Positions 44,832 to 52,881 of a DNA stretch of 63,108 bases are shown piece after piece. This DNA is from Virgibacillus sp. AGTR. GTDB taxonomy: Bacteria; Bacillota; Bacilli; Bacillales; Amphibacillaceae. A program made the position numbers and the translations under genes. The stretch covers positions 1 through 63,108 of the forward strand of contig NZ_JAJERH010000014.1 in the NCBI RefSeq assembly GCF_016919725.2, read 5' to 3'. Within the stretch, counting starts at the first letter, position 1. Each line of letters starts with the position of its first letter. Below the pieces are notes generated by a model, which was not told where the DNA came from, searched no databases, and saw only the letters and a program-made list of their open reading frames with translations.

Positions 44832-45581
44832 CTACTTCACAATTTCAAAGCTTTCTAACATATAATGGAAGCGAGCTCCATGTCCTTCAGCTGCTTCTAA
44901 AAAATACGCTTGTTTAATAACAAAAACCTGCCCGTTCATCGAATCTGTAACATAATATTGGTAAATAGGAGTGTCCCATTCAGGATATTTGCTCCCCCTG
45001 CCACGTATCAACTCTGCCTCTATAGGATTTTTTGTTCGAGTTTCTTCAACAATTTCCATTTCTTCGTTATTCAATGTTTCTTTAATATCGGCAACTACTT
45101 CTTCTGTTGTGGTATTTTCTTCTCTCCTAATTTCCATATAAACATCTGGATAACTGTCTGGAAGCTCTTCTTTTAGTTCAATTCGGTCAGCTTCTCCACC
45201 CTTATCCATCTTATAGCGATCATCATCGAGATAAATAACATAGCGAAGCTCCTCGTTTGTTTCCAGGTGCGTATCTAGCTCCTCTTGTTGACCTTCCATT
45301 TCGATCTGTTCTTGCTTTTCTTCAATAAACAAATCTTTTAAGTTTTGTATCATAGCCTGACCAGTCTCTGTCATTACTCCAAATAATAGAATGAGCATTA
45401 CTGCCGCTAATGATATGCCAGCTACCCATACTCCTCGTCGATTCTTATCATGTTCCGTAATGGAGTGGAATAATTCATCCTCAATGCTTTTCCAGATCGC
45501 TTGTTTGACGTCCATATCAAGCTGTGTTTTCCTTTTGAGTTCTGCTTCTAGTTGTTTATCAAACAGGTTATTATCTTTCAT
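44832..45581 (-). CDS. Membrane anti-sigma factor of an ECF sigma system
   Basis: Protein of 249 aa: a cytoplasmic N-terminal region of about 48 residues, one membrane helix (about 50-70, VWVAGISLAAVMLILLFGVM), a Glu-rich extracellular coiled stretch, and a C-terminal extracellular domain ending GHGARFHYMLESFEIVK. The ATG at 45581 has GGGAGG 8 nt upstream, within the end of the sigma gene, so it is preferred over an in-frame GTG at 45590. Overlap with the sigma gene marks it as the cognate anti-sigma, holding the sigma factor at the membrane. Confidence 0.75.
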   Translation of the reverse strand: MKDNNLFDKQLEAELKRKTQLDMDVKQAIWKSIEDELFHSITEHDKNRRGVWVAGISLAAVMLILLFGVMTETGQAMIQNLKDLFIEEKQEQIEMEGQQEELDTHLETNEELRYVIYLDDDRYKMDKGGEADRIELKEELPDSYPDVYMEIRREENTTTEEVVADIKETLNNEEMEIVEETRTKNPIEAELIRGRGSKYPEWDTPIYQYYVTDSMNGQVFVIKQAYFLEAAEGHGARFHYMLESFEIVK

Positions 45582-46107
45582 CAGAAGCACCTCCCATCAT
45601 ACCTTTCAATTGCTTTCTAGCTTTAAACAGCCTAGACTTCACTGTGTTCACATTTAACTCAAGCACTTCCGCAATATCTTTTTCCGTAAATCCGTTTAAA
45701 TATTTTAATATGATTACTGTGCGATGATTTTCCTCCAATTTATCCATAGCTAGATACAAATCATCAAAATGGTATGCTTCCTCTGTTTGTTGGTGCAAAA
45801 AATCTAGTAACTGATCTGATTCGATACTCCTTGCTTGCTTTGTTTTCTTTTTCATATACCGCCTAGTCTCATTAATTAATATTTGATAAAACCACGCCTT
45901 AAATGATCTGGACATATCATAGGAATCAATATTTCGATAGACACGAATAAAGGTTTCCTGAACGATATCTGATGCATCTGACTGATTTTTTGTAATGGCA
46001 AAAGCTGTTCGTAGCGAATAGTCAGCAAATCGATCATATAGCTTCTTAAATGCCTGATGATTGCCTTTCTTTATTTTTTTAATAAGCCTGGTTTCTTTAT
46101 CCACCAC
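45571..46107 (-). CDS. ECF-type RNA polymerase sigma factor
   Basis: Sigma-70 family ECF factor of 178 aa. Region 2 is at about 20-90 (HQAFKKLYDRFADYSLRTAF, QSDASDIVQETFIRVYRNID, SFKAWFYQILINETRRYMKK), and region 4 at about 115-170 (LEENHRTVIILKYLNGFTEK, IAEVLELNVNTVKSRLFKAR). The start is ambiguous: a TTG at 46116 abuts GGGAGA, so the GTG at 46107 (10 nt spacing) is chosen. The anti-sigma gene overlaps its end. The promoter recognised is not deducible. Confidence 0.88.
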   Translation of the reverse strand: MVDKETRLIKKIKKGNHQAFKKLYDRFADYSLRTAFAITKNQSDASDIVQETFIRVYRNIDSYDMSRSFKAWFYQILINETRRYMKKKTKQARSIESDQLLDFLHQQTEEAYHFDDLYLAMDKLEENHRTVIILKYLNGFTEKDIAEVLELNVNTVKSRLFKARKQLKGMMGGASDER

Positions 46108-46116
46108 CAGTGACAA

Positions 46117-46563
46117 TCTCCCTTCATGACGTTCTTACTTATATATACCTTGACATTTTGTAAAAAGTTTTCGACCAGTTAAAACTTTACACTCTACCTT
46201 ACATTTATTTTAGATAAGATACGTAGCATCATACAGAAAAGCAAATTTGTAATGTATTCGCTTACATGATACGATTGGAAGTACCTATATATTTCTTGAA
46301 TCCTCAATGCACTTACCATCAGTTACACAGAATACTTTTCAACTGTTGGAAAGATGTAATGCTCATTCCATAGACAAAACGAAGCGCAGCGATACCTGAG
46401 AAACAGCGTGTTCTGGTGAGACCTCTCTGCAGCGGCGAGGGGACTCGTAGACCGACTGCCCGTTGTGACAATCTGCCATATTCCATTATTCACATATAAA
46501 TTGTTCGAGTGGTTAGTTTGAGTGAAGAGATAGACTCACTTTATAAAATAGGAGGGATCTTGA
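46117..46563. repeat. Gene-free region with a degenerate GC-rich intergenic repeat
   Basis: No gene. At 46380-46470, CAGCGTGTTCTGGTGAGACC then TCTCTGCAGCGGCGAGGGGA and TCGTAGACCGACTGCCCG match the GC-rich Bacillaceae repeat type, here without a clear terminal inverted repeat. TAGGAGGGA (46551-46559) is the ribosome site of the next gene. Confidence 0.5.
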
Positions 46564-48915
46564 TTGGGTAAAACAAAACATAAGGGACCTATTAAGCTCT
46601 CGAAGAAACCAGACCCATCCCTTTGGGTCAGTAAAATTCCTTTTGGTTTAGGAAAAATCAAGCCACATCATATCCGAGATACCGCCAAAGTAGCTTGGGA
46701 AAACAGAGATAGGCTACCCTACGCTACGCGTATCCTTACACAAGGAGTTTGTGATGGCTGCGCCCTTGGCGTACAAGGCCTTAAAGATCAAACACTAACC
46801 GGCCCTCACCTTTGTACTACCAGATTAAATGTTCTTCGCTTAAATACAATGCCAGCAATTAAGAAAGAAATACTACATGCAGATATAGATGAGCTACGAA
46901 ATCGGAGTAGCACGGAATTACGTCAGCTTGGTAGAATTCCTTACCCTTTAATCCGTAAACAAGGTGAACGTAAATTTCGTCGTATCTCTTGGGATCAAGC
47001 TCTAGATACAATTGCTACTAAAATACAATCCTTGCAACCGAAACAATTTTCCTTCTACACGACTTCTCGTGGAATAACGAATGAGACATACTATGTTCTT
47101 GGAAAAGTGGCGCGTTTCCTTGGAACAAACAACATTGATAATGCCTCAAGAATTTGCCACTCTCCTTCCAAAACTGCATTAAGCCGATCACTTGGTGTAG
47201 GTGCATCCACTTGTAATTACAAGGATTGGATTGGAACGGACGTTCTTATATTCTGGGGTTCGGTTGCTGCGAATAATCAGCCTGTGTCAACCAAATACAT
47301 GTATGCAGCAAAGAAAAAGGGAACGAAAATTATTGTTATCAACCCATATCATGAACCCTCTATGGATCAATATTGGATACCTTCTATTGCAGAATCCGCC
47401 CTATTTGGCACGAAAATAGCTGACGATGTTTATCAGGTTCATATTGGTGGTGATATCGCCTTTATGCACGGGCTTATGAAGCATTGGTTCGAAATGGAGA
47501 AGGAAGTACCTGGCTCAGCGCTTGATCATGGTTTTATTAGTAAACATGTTAATGGCCTTGAAAAACTACAATCCACCGTTAATACATATTCATGGGAGCA
47601 GCTGGAAGAATCATCTGGTCTCTCTAGGAATAGAATGATTGAATTAGCTACACTCTTAGCACATGCTAAGTCAGCAGTATTTGTTTGGTCAATGGGTTTA
47701 ACGCAGCATCGTTTCGGTACAGACAATGTATCACAAATCGCTAATCTGGCATTACTCCGTGGTTTTATCGGTCGAGAGTTTTGTGGACTAATGCCAATAC
47801 GTGGGCATTCAGGTGTACAGGGATCAGGTGAAATGGGAGCCGATCCGTTCTCATTACCTGGAGGTAATATGAATGATGATCAGCGAAAACGATTAGAGGG
47901 TATTTGGAAGTTTGATATCCCTACCTGGCAAGGTGATATTGTGGGTGAGTCTCTCGAAAATGCTTGCTTGCCAGATGGTCATGAACGAAAACTTCATCTT
48001 TATTATTTATCCGGTGGGAATTTCTTAGAAACGATGCCAAATCCAGATTTTATTCAGACATGTCTTGAGAACGTCGAGCTCAGGGTCCATCAGGATATTA
48101 TCTTAAATACATCCACGCTTACAGATGCAAAAGAAGCAGTACTCGTATTACCTGCAAGAACTAGATACGAACAGCGTGGTGGCGGAACCTCTACATCTAC
48201 GGAACGAATGGTTTATTTCTCTCCAGAGATAAAGGGCCCACGAATTGAAGAAGCCCGTACAGAGTGGGAAATCTATATAGACTTGGCTAAACGGGTATGT
48301 CCAGAGAAGCAAGAACATATTCATTTTGACAATGCATCAGCTATTCGCAAGGAAATTGCAGAAGCTGCACCAAATTATGACGGCATCCAGCACCTACATA
48401 AACGAGGGGATCTTTTTCAATGGGGTGGCGCTTGGCTGTGTGAAGATGGAATTTGTCCTACTCCAGATGGCAGGGGAAATTTAATAGCAATCGAAATTCC
48501 AGAATTAAGAAAACCCGAAGGGCATTTCTATGTAACAACTCGAAGAGGAAAACAGTTTAATTCCATGGTCTACAGTGAAACAGATCCCTTTAATGATGCA
48601 AAACGAGAGGATGTACTAATTAGTGAAGAGGATGCCGTTAAGTATCATATCGAAGATGGTGAGCCAATCGTTGTTTATAATCAACATGGGTTATTTGCCG
48701 GACGCGCAAAGTTTGCTCCAATGAAATCTAGTAATTTAGAAGTGCATTGGCCAGAAGGGAATGTTCTTATACCAAAAGGAGTATATGAGGCATATGCTGG
48801 AATTCCCGAATATAACACAGTAGTTATTTTAGAAAAAGCTGTGTCCTATTATGCACAAAAAGATAGAAAATATGCCCAAAAACGTATCGAAGAATTAGAG
48901 ATTGACAGCCACTAA
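46564..48915 (+). CDS. FdhF/YdeP-family molybdopterin oxidoreductase
   Basis: Molybdenum enzyme of 783 aa related to formate dehydrogenase H and E. coli YdeP. The N-terminal CDGC...C cluster motif shows three cysteines (Cys63, Cys66, Cys84) in the first 100 residues, one fewer than a standard [4Fe-4S] set. The molybdopterin domain follows (ISWDQALDTIATKI, SFYTTSRGITNETYYVLGK), with Cys198 in ASRICHSPS at the Mo-ligand position where FDH-H has selenocysteine. The C-terminal molydop_binding domain begins near 650 (YVTTRRGKQFNSMVYSETDP). The start is TTG at 46564 behind GGAGGG. fdhD follows. The true substrate is uncertain. Confidence 0.87.
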   Translation: MGKTKHKGPIKLSKKPDPSLWVSKIPFGLGKIKPHHIRDTAKVAWENRDRLPYATRILTQGVCDGCALGVQGLKDQTLTGPHLCTTRLNVLRLNTMPAIKKEILHADIDELRNRSSTELRQLGRIPYPLIRKQGERKFRRISWDQALDTIATKIQSLQPKQFSFYTTSRGITNETYYVLGKVARFLGTNNIDNASRICHSPSKTALSRSLGVGASTCNYKDWIGTDVLIFWGSVAANNQPVSTKYMYAAKKKGTKIIVINPYHEPSMDQYWIPSIAESALFGTKIADDVYQVHIGGDIAFMHGLMKHWFEMEKEVPGSALDHGFISKHVNGLEKLQSTVNTYSWEQLEESSGLSRNRMIELATLLAHAKSAVFVWSMGLTQHRFGTDNVSQIANLALLRGFIGREFCGLMPIRGHSGVQGSGEMGADPFSLPGGNMNDDQRKRLEGIWKFDIPTWQGDIVGESLENACLPDGHERKLHLYYLSGGNFLETMPNPDFIQTCLENVELRVHQDIILNTSTLTDAKEAVLVLPARTRYEQRGGGTSTSTERMVYFSPEIKGPRIEEARTEWEIYIDLAKRVCPEKQEHIHFDNASAIRKEIAEAAPNYDGIQHLHKRGDLFQWGGAWLCEDGICPTPDGRGNLIAIEIPELRKPEGHFYVTTRRGKQFNSMVYSETDPFNDAKREDVLISEEDAVKYHIEDGEPIVVYNQHGLFAGRAKFAPMKSSNLEVHWPEGNVLIPKGVYEAYAGIPEYNTVVILEKAVSYYAQKDRKYAQKRIEELEIDSH

Positions 48916-48928
48916 AAGGAGGAGTGAC

Positions 48929-49720
48929 ATGCGTTCCAATGAAGCAAATTGGGAGATGATCCGCTTTGATAATACAGGAGATTCAAATGAAACCTCACTA
49001 GTGGCTGTAGAAATGCCAATTACTATTCATATAAATGGAAGTGAGTTTGCCACAATGGTATGCTCTCCAAGCAATCTTAAAGAGCTCCTCATTGGATTTT
49101 TAGCATCAGAAGGTATAATTCGTAGTTATTCTGCTATTAAAGATCTAGCTATTGATATCGATACTGGCTATGCATATATAGAAATAGATCCTCTCCCAAC
49201 TACATTTCATCAGGACCATTCTAAGCGTTTCATTGGCTCATGTTGTGGGAAAAGCAGACAATTTTATTTTAAAAATGACGTAAAGACAGCAAAAACTATT
49301 CTTTCCAAGCATATGATATCAGCTAAACAGTGTTTTTACTTAATGCATGAATTACAGCAATCCTCTAGTCAGTTCCGTAAAACTGGTGGTGTGCACAATG
49401 CTGCACTAGCTACTACTAACGAACTTATGGTTGTTCGTACGGATATCGGGAGGCATAATGCACTCGATAAGCTTTTTGGGCATATTTTGGTAAACAATGT
49501 TCCTGTACATGATAAAATTATTGTCTTTAGTGGACGTATCTCTTCAGAGGTCCTTTTAAAGCTATCCAAAATGGGAATTGGTATATTAATTTCTAAATCA
49601 GCACCTACTAATTTGGCATTACAGCTGGCAGAGGATCTGAAGATTACCGTTATTGGATTCGTTCGTGGATACCAAATGAACGTATATACCCATCCAGAAC
49701 GTATCGTGAGAGGAACATAA
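48929..49720 (+). CDS. fdhD: FdhD, sulfurtransferase for formate dehydrogenase
   Basis: Protein of 263 aa that transfers sulfur from a cysteine desulfurase to the molybdenum cofactor of formate dehydrogenase. Visible are PSNLKELLIGFLASEGIIRS, the conserved cysteine pair in GSCCGKSRQF, RKTGGVHNAALAT, DIGRHNALDKLFG and SGRISSEVLLKLSKMGI. The ATG at 48929 has AAGGAGGAG upstream and lies 13 bp after the oxidoreductase stop; an in-frame ATG at 48902 is inside the upstream gene. Operon with the molybdoenzyme supports its role. Confidence 0.93.
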   Translation: MRSNEANWEMIRFDNTGDSNETSLVAVEMPITIHINGSEFATMVCSPSNLKELLIGFLASEGIIRSYSAIKDLAIDIDTGYAYIEIDPLPTTFHQDHSKRFIGSCCGKSRQFYFKNDVKTAKTILSKHMISAKQCFYLMHELQQSSSQFRKTGGVHNAALATTNELMVVRTDIGRHNALDKLFGHILVNNVPVHDKIIVFSGRISSEVLLKLSKMGIGILISKSAPTNLALQLAEDLKITVIGFVRGYQMNVYTHPERIVRGT

Positions 49721-49721
49721 A

Positions 49722-49763
49722 AATAAAAGCAAGTCCTACCTTACTGCAGGACTTGCTTTTATT
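49722..49763. terminator. Strong bidirectional terminator
   Basis: A perfect 16-bp stem, AATAAAAGCAAGTCCT (49722-49737) with AGGACTTGCTTTTATT (49748-49763), around a 10-nt loop. It serves fdhD and the convergent parR-like gene, whose stop it overlaps. Confidence 0.88.
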
Positions 49764-50295
49764 TATTCATACTCGAAAAGAAGTCTTTTAATGGATCCTC
49801 TTCTTCCTCTTCGATTACCTCTTGCTGTTGGTTTGTATCTAACGAATCCAAACGTAAACTATCTAAATCTATTTCTTCCTTTAGAGCTGTTTCCTCCAAC
49901 ACAGGCTTACCTGTGTCAATATCATTTTCTTGTAAGTATAGTGCCTCATCAATATTCGTATGATTACTGTTTAAGGAAGCCAATAAGGTCGTAGCTCGCA
50001 TTGGGTCACTTAATAATTGATATAGAATGGTACCTACTAATGCTTCTGAATGCTCATGTTTCAACCAACTCTTTTGTTCCTTGGTTAATTGTTTGGGGAG
50101 CGGGACAGTGACCGTTTCCCGCTCTTTTGTAACACTTTCACTTAAGCCTCGTAATACAAATTGGGCAATTTGACTAGAAAAATTTCTCCGTTCCGTTTCC
50201 TTGAGTCGTTGTAGCGCCTTTAGTAAATAATCCGGTGTATCGGAAGGAACACGAAAGGTTATTGATTGCCCTCGTTCAATTGTGTTTTTGGCCAT
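49759..50295 (-). CDS. ParR-like DNA-binding adaptor of a ParM partition system
   Basis: Protein of 178 aa. Residues 8-55 (SITFRVPSDTPDYLLKALQR, NFSSQIAQFVLRGL) look like a ribbon-helix-helix DNA-binding domain. The middle is helical (EQKSWLKHEHSEALVGTILY), and the C-terminal 60 residues are acidic and end EEDPLKDFFSSMNK, a hydrophobic tail suited to capping actin-like filaments. It lies 9 bp downstream of a ParM-like gene, the classical parM-parR order. By analogy it would bind the repeats at 51571-51684 and couple them to the filament. Family assigned by context and fold pattern. Confidence 0.7.
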   Translation of the reverse strand: MAKNTIERGQSITFRVPSDTPDYLLKALQRLKETERRNFSSQIAQFVLRGLSESVTKERETVTVPLPKQLTKEQKSWLKHEHSEALVGTILYQLLSDPMRATTLLASLNSNHTNIDEALYLQENDIDTGKPVLEETALKEEIDLDSLRLDSLDTNQQQEVIEEEEEDPLKDFFSSMNK

Positions 50296-50304
50296 TATAT
50301 CACC

Positions 50305-51480
50305 CTATTTTGCTTTTGCCTTTACTGCTTCTTTCTCTTCCTTTTCTTGCTTGGCATTCTTATTTACAAAATCAGTTATTAACTTATAATAAGCATTAGC
50401 CATCATCCAAATACTTTCCTGTTCATCTTCAAAGAAATCAATGTTAAAGCCATCGAGTTTATTATTAAGTGCTTTTAAATAATCTTTTAAGACTGCTGAT
50501 CCACCACCGACAAAGTAACAAATTTCCGATTGGGAATTCTTAGCCCACACGTTTCTTAAGAATCGATACTCTTTTTTAGCCAATTCAAGTAGGATATGGT
50601 CTGTAATATCGTGAACGCTTGTCCTACTTCCTTTGACCATGATGTGATGTCGGTCATTTTTCCTTGTAATAATATCTACTACATCACGGCGACTATCTAG
50701 CTCTACACCATGTTTTGTTCGAATTTCTTCCCTAATCTGCTCCAGTGATTCAGAAACGCCTAAATTAAATCCTTGGGCTTTATCATCGTCAACATTACGA
50801 TTACGAATCACCGCGATATCTGTTGACAATCCACCAATATCTTGAATAAGTATTTGTTTATCAATCAAATCTTTATTAATAACTTTTAAATCATTATCCA
50901 TAATTAAATTCACATATGCTGCAAACCCCTCTGGATAAACCTTTACTTCATCAAATTTAATGTTTACTTTCTTACCCTGATGATGTGGTGTTACTAAAAA
51001 TTCAACTTGGTGAACCGATCCCAGTAATTGAGAACGATAACCTACATCCTTACCTTCCTTTACCTCTCGGAGTGGTAGCCCAGTTCCAAGGGTATAATTT
51101 GCATCAATAACTTTATTCTTCATGGAAAAGGCTCCATTTTCTACTGCATCCAATGCTAAGGAAGCAAATAGCATAATTAAGGTTTGATCCTCTTCTGCCT
51201 TGCTACTACCGGGATCTAGCTCTGTTGAATTGTTTGTCTTTGTTGCTAAATTCCCAACACGGTAGATTACGTTATTTTCTTCGAGCGCAGGTGAATGTAC
51301 GCGAATATGAATATTATCCAATACCTCTTTTTTATCTAGCTCTTCAATGCCAATTACGGGACGGTCTTCAAAATCCTGGGCGACTACATTGGGAATATAT
51401 ACCTCGTGTTCCATCTTTCCAAAGTTTGCCTTTAACGCATCGTTTCCCACGTCCACTGCTGCTATTCTTGTTTTTGTCAT
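50305..51480 (-). CDS. parM: ParM/StbA-type actin-like ATPase
   Basis: Actin-like protein of 391 aa. Nucleotide-binding motifs are phosphate-1 AAVDVGNDALKANFG, phosphate-2 ILIQDIGGLSTDIAVI and the adenosine motif CYFVGGGSAVL. The tail is highly charged (NAKQEKEEKEAVKAKAK). ParM filaments push plasmid copies apart when nucleated by ParR on parC. The ATG at 51480 has GAGAGGAG upstream; the frame is open 10 codons further to 51510. ParR-like gene downstream and repeats upstream complete a cassette, here surrounded by chromosomal housekeeping genes. Confidence 0.85.
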   Translation of the reverse strand: MTKTRIAAVDVGNDALKANFGKMEHEVYIPNVVAQDFEDRPVIGIEELDKKEVLDNIHIRVHSPALEENNVIYRVGNLATKTNNSTELDPGSSKAEEDQTLIMLFASLALDAVENGAFSMKNKVIDANYTLGTGLPLREVKEGKDVGYRSQLLGSVHQVEFLVTPHHQGKKVNIKFDEVKVYPEGFAAYVNLIMDNDLKVINKDLIDKQILIQDIGGLSTDIAVIRNRNVDDDKAQGFNLGVSESLEQIREEIRTKHGVELDSRRDVVDIITRKNDRHHIMVKGSRTSVHDITDHILLELAKKEYRFLRNVWAKNSQSEICYFVGGGSAVLKDYLKALNNKLDGFNIDFFEDEQESIWMMANAYYKLITDFVNKNAKQEKEEKEAVKAKAK

Positions 51481-51570
51481 GTAAGAAAACTCCTCTCCAT
51501 AATAATACATTCTATCTAAGAGTACTTCCTTTCTTCTTATAACGCAATCCGACTTTTTTCGTATTCTATT

Positions 51571-51684
51571 TTGTATACATGTTTACAGTTTAGTTTTCGT
51601 TGATATAACAGTGTCTACACATATTTGTACACAAGTAAACATTTTTGTGTTCTTCATGTACACTTTTTGTTTACTTGTATACAT
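51571..51684. repeat. Candidate parC centromere: 17-bp repeats upstream of parM
   Basis: Three related 17-mers: TTGTATACATGTTTACA (51571-51587), TTGTACACAAGTAAACA (51625-51641) and, inverted, ATGTATACAAGTAAACA (51668-51684). Consensus TTGTAYACAAGTAAACA; a partial ATGTACAC lies at 51657-51663. They precede the parM start by 90-200 bp, where parC lies in ParMRC loci, and may also overlap the parM promoter. Confidence 0.6.
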
Positions 51685-51806
51685 TATTGTTTGCGAATGA
51701 AGTTGATGTGACTATATGTAAAAAATGAGGCCGTGTATTGCTTTTCCAAATAGCAGCATACTCGATTAGAAGGAAAACTAAACGTTACTCAACAAAAAAT
51801 TAGTTT

Positions 51807-51931
51807 TCAGGTGATAGCTAACCAAACAATTAATATTAATCCAATAATGTGCTTTCCTATAATAATGAAAACCAACCGATGTTTAATTTTCCACATGGAA
51901 TTGGTTTGCTTATATTTTTTTCAATTGACAT
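51807..51931 (-). pseudogene. N-terminal relic of a second peptide ABC permease (OppC-like)
   Basis: A frame from ATG 51931 (MSIEKNISKPIPCGK) and, shifted, the frame from 51896 (WKIKHRLVFIIIGKHIIGLI then LIVWLAIT, stop at 51807) together look like the first 40 residues of an OppC-type permease: a polar N-terminus then the first helix. The rest is gone. It follows the relic at 51946-52308 in OppB-OppC order. Short, so moderate certainty. Confidence 0.4.
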
Positions 51932-51945
51932 TTTGTTAAGTAACA

Positions 51946-52308
51946 TCAATTTGCTTTTTCTTTACGATTTGTTTGTACACGCTGAAAACGAGAAGAAGAA
52001 GGTTTCATGTTTTGATCACCATTACTTTGTTTCACTGTTATCTTCTTTTTTCTTATTGTGAATTTAGTTATAAGTCCTCTCCTTTCTTCTTGCACCTCTT
52101 TTATTCCTGTTATAATGAATTGCATGGCGAATATGGTTAGAATAAAAGCTAATAAAGGAAAAAGCGCTAACCAATACGTTTCACCATCAAGTATCGAATT
52201 TTTTGCATTGCCCAGTAAACCCGACCATTCGTTAGATATGGATTTAGGGGGTTTATCATAAATCGTACCACCAAAAAAGAAGGTAAATACACCTAAATGT
52301 ATACATCG
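51946..52308 (-). pseudogene. C-terminal relic of a peptide ABC permease
   Basis: An open stretch of 120 codons without a plausible start encodes GVFTFFFGGTIYDKPPKSIS, NEWSGLLGNAKNSILDGETY and WLALFPLLAFILTIFAMQFI, then a basic tail ending VQTNRKEKAN. WSGLLGNA..S...GETYWLALFPLLAF matches the last transmembrane part of OppB/OppC-type permeases. A TAA at 52309-52311 and loss of everything upstream mark it as a remnant. Confidence 0.6.
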
Positions 52309-52434
52309 TTACCTTAATCTATATAAGATATTGTTGTTGCAACTGCTTTCAAGAACTTTAAAACTAGGAATCTAAAAAAACGGCATGTTACAATAGAAGC
52401 AAGGATAGCTTTATTCCATAAGGAGTGAGCGTAC
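52309..52434 (+). other. Upstream region of the DCC-family gene
   Basis: AT-rich leader with AAGGAGTGAGCG (52420-52431) as ribosome site of the next gene. No promoter could be assigned with confidence. Confidence 0.35.
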
Positions 52435-52824
52435 ATGAGTAAGGTCATTCTCTTTGATGGTGTTTGTAATTTCTGTGATCAGAGTGTTCAATTTATCTTA
52501 AAAAGAGATAAGCAAGAGCAGTTTACATTCGCCTCCATACAAGGAGACGCTGGTCAAGAACTCTTAAAAAGAAACCATGTAGCAACTGACATGAATAGTT
52601 TTATCCTCATTGACGGTAATAAAACGTATTTTAAATCAACAGCAGCGCTTAGGGTATGTAAAGAATTAAACGGCGCATGGAAGCTTTTATACGGCTTCAT
52701 GATCATTCCTAAACCGCTTAGAGACTTCCTATATGGAGTGATCGCCAACCATCGCTATGAATGGTTCGGACAGAAACAAAGCTGTACATTGCCGTCTCCT
52801 GAAACAAGGAAACGGTTCTTGTAG
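52435..52824 (+). CDS. DCC-family thiol-disulfide oxidoreductase-like protein (DUF393, YuxK-like)
   Basis: Protein of 129 aa beginning SKVILFDGVCNFCDQSVQFI, with the DGVCxFC motif that names the DCC family; the CxxC is thioredoxin-like. Further family features are SFILIDGNKTYFKSTAALRV and the C-terminal RPLRD..YG..A..RY..FG pattern (KPLRDFLYGVIANHRYEWFG). Comparable in length to B. subtilis YuxK. Predicted cytoplasmic. Redox partner unknown. Monocistronic with a terminator at 52848. Confidence 0.88.
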   Translation: MSKVILFDGVCNFCDQSVQFILKRDKQEQFTFASIQGDAGQELLKRNHVATDMNSFILIDGNKTYFKSTAALRVCKELNGAWKLLYGFMIIPKPLRDFLYGVIANHRYEWFGQKQSCTLPSPETRKRFL

Positions 52825-52847
52825 ATAGTGACAGATGAGGAAGTAAA

Positions 52848-52876
52848 AAACCTAAGTGCAAATTGCACTTAGGTTT
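52848..52876. terminator. Bidirectional terminator
   Basis: AAACCTAAGTGCA (52848-52860) pairs perfectly with TGCACTTAGGTTT (52864-52876) around AAT. It is shared by the DCC-family gene and the convergent rlmN-type gene. Confidence 0.82.
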
Positions 52877-52881
52877 CTCCT

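Noticed and set aside
46564-48915. Selenoprotein formate dehydrogenase
   Set aside because: The Mo-ligand position is an ordinary Cys codon (residue 198), with no in-frame TGA.
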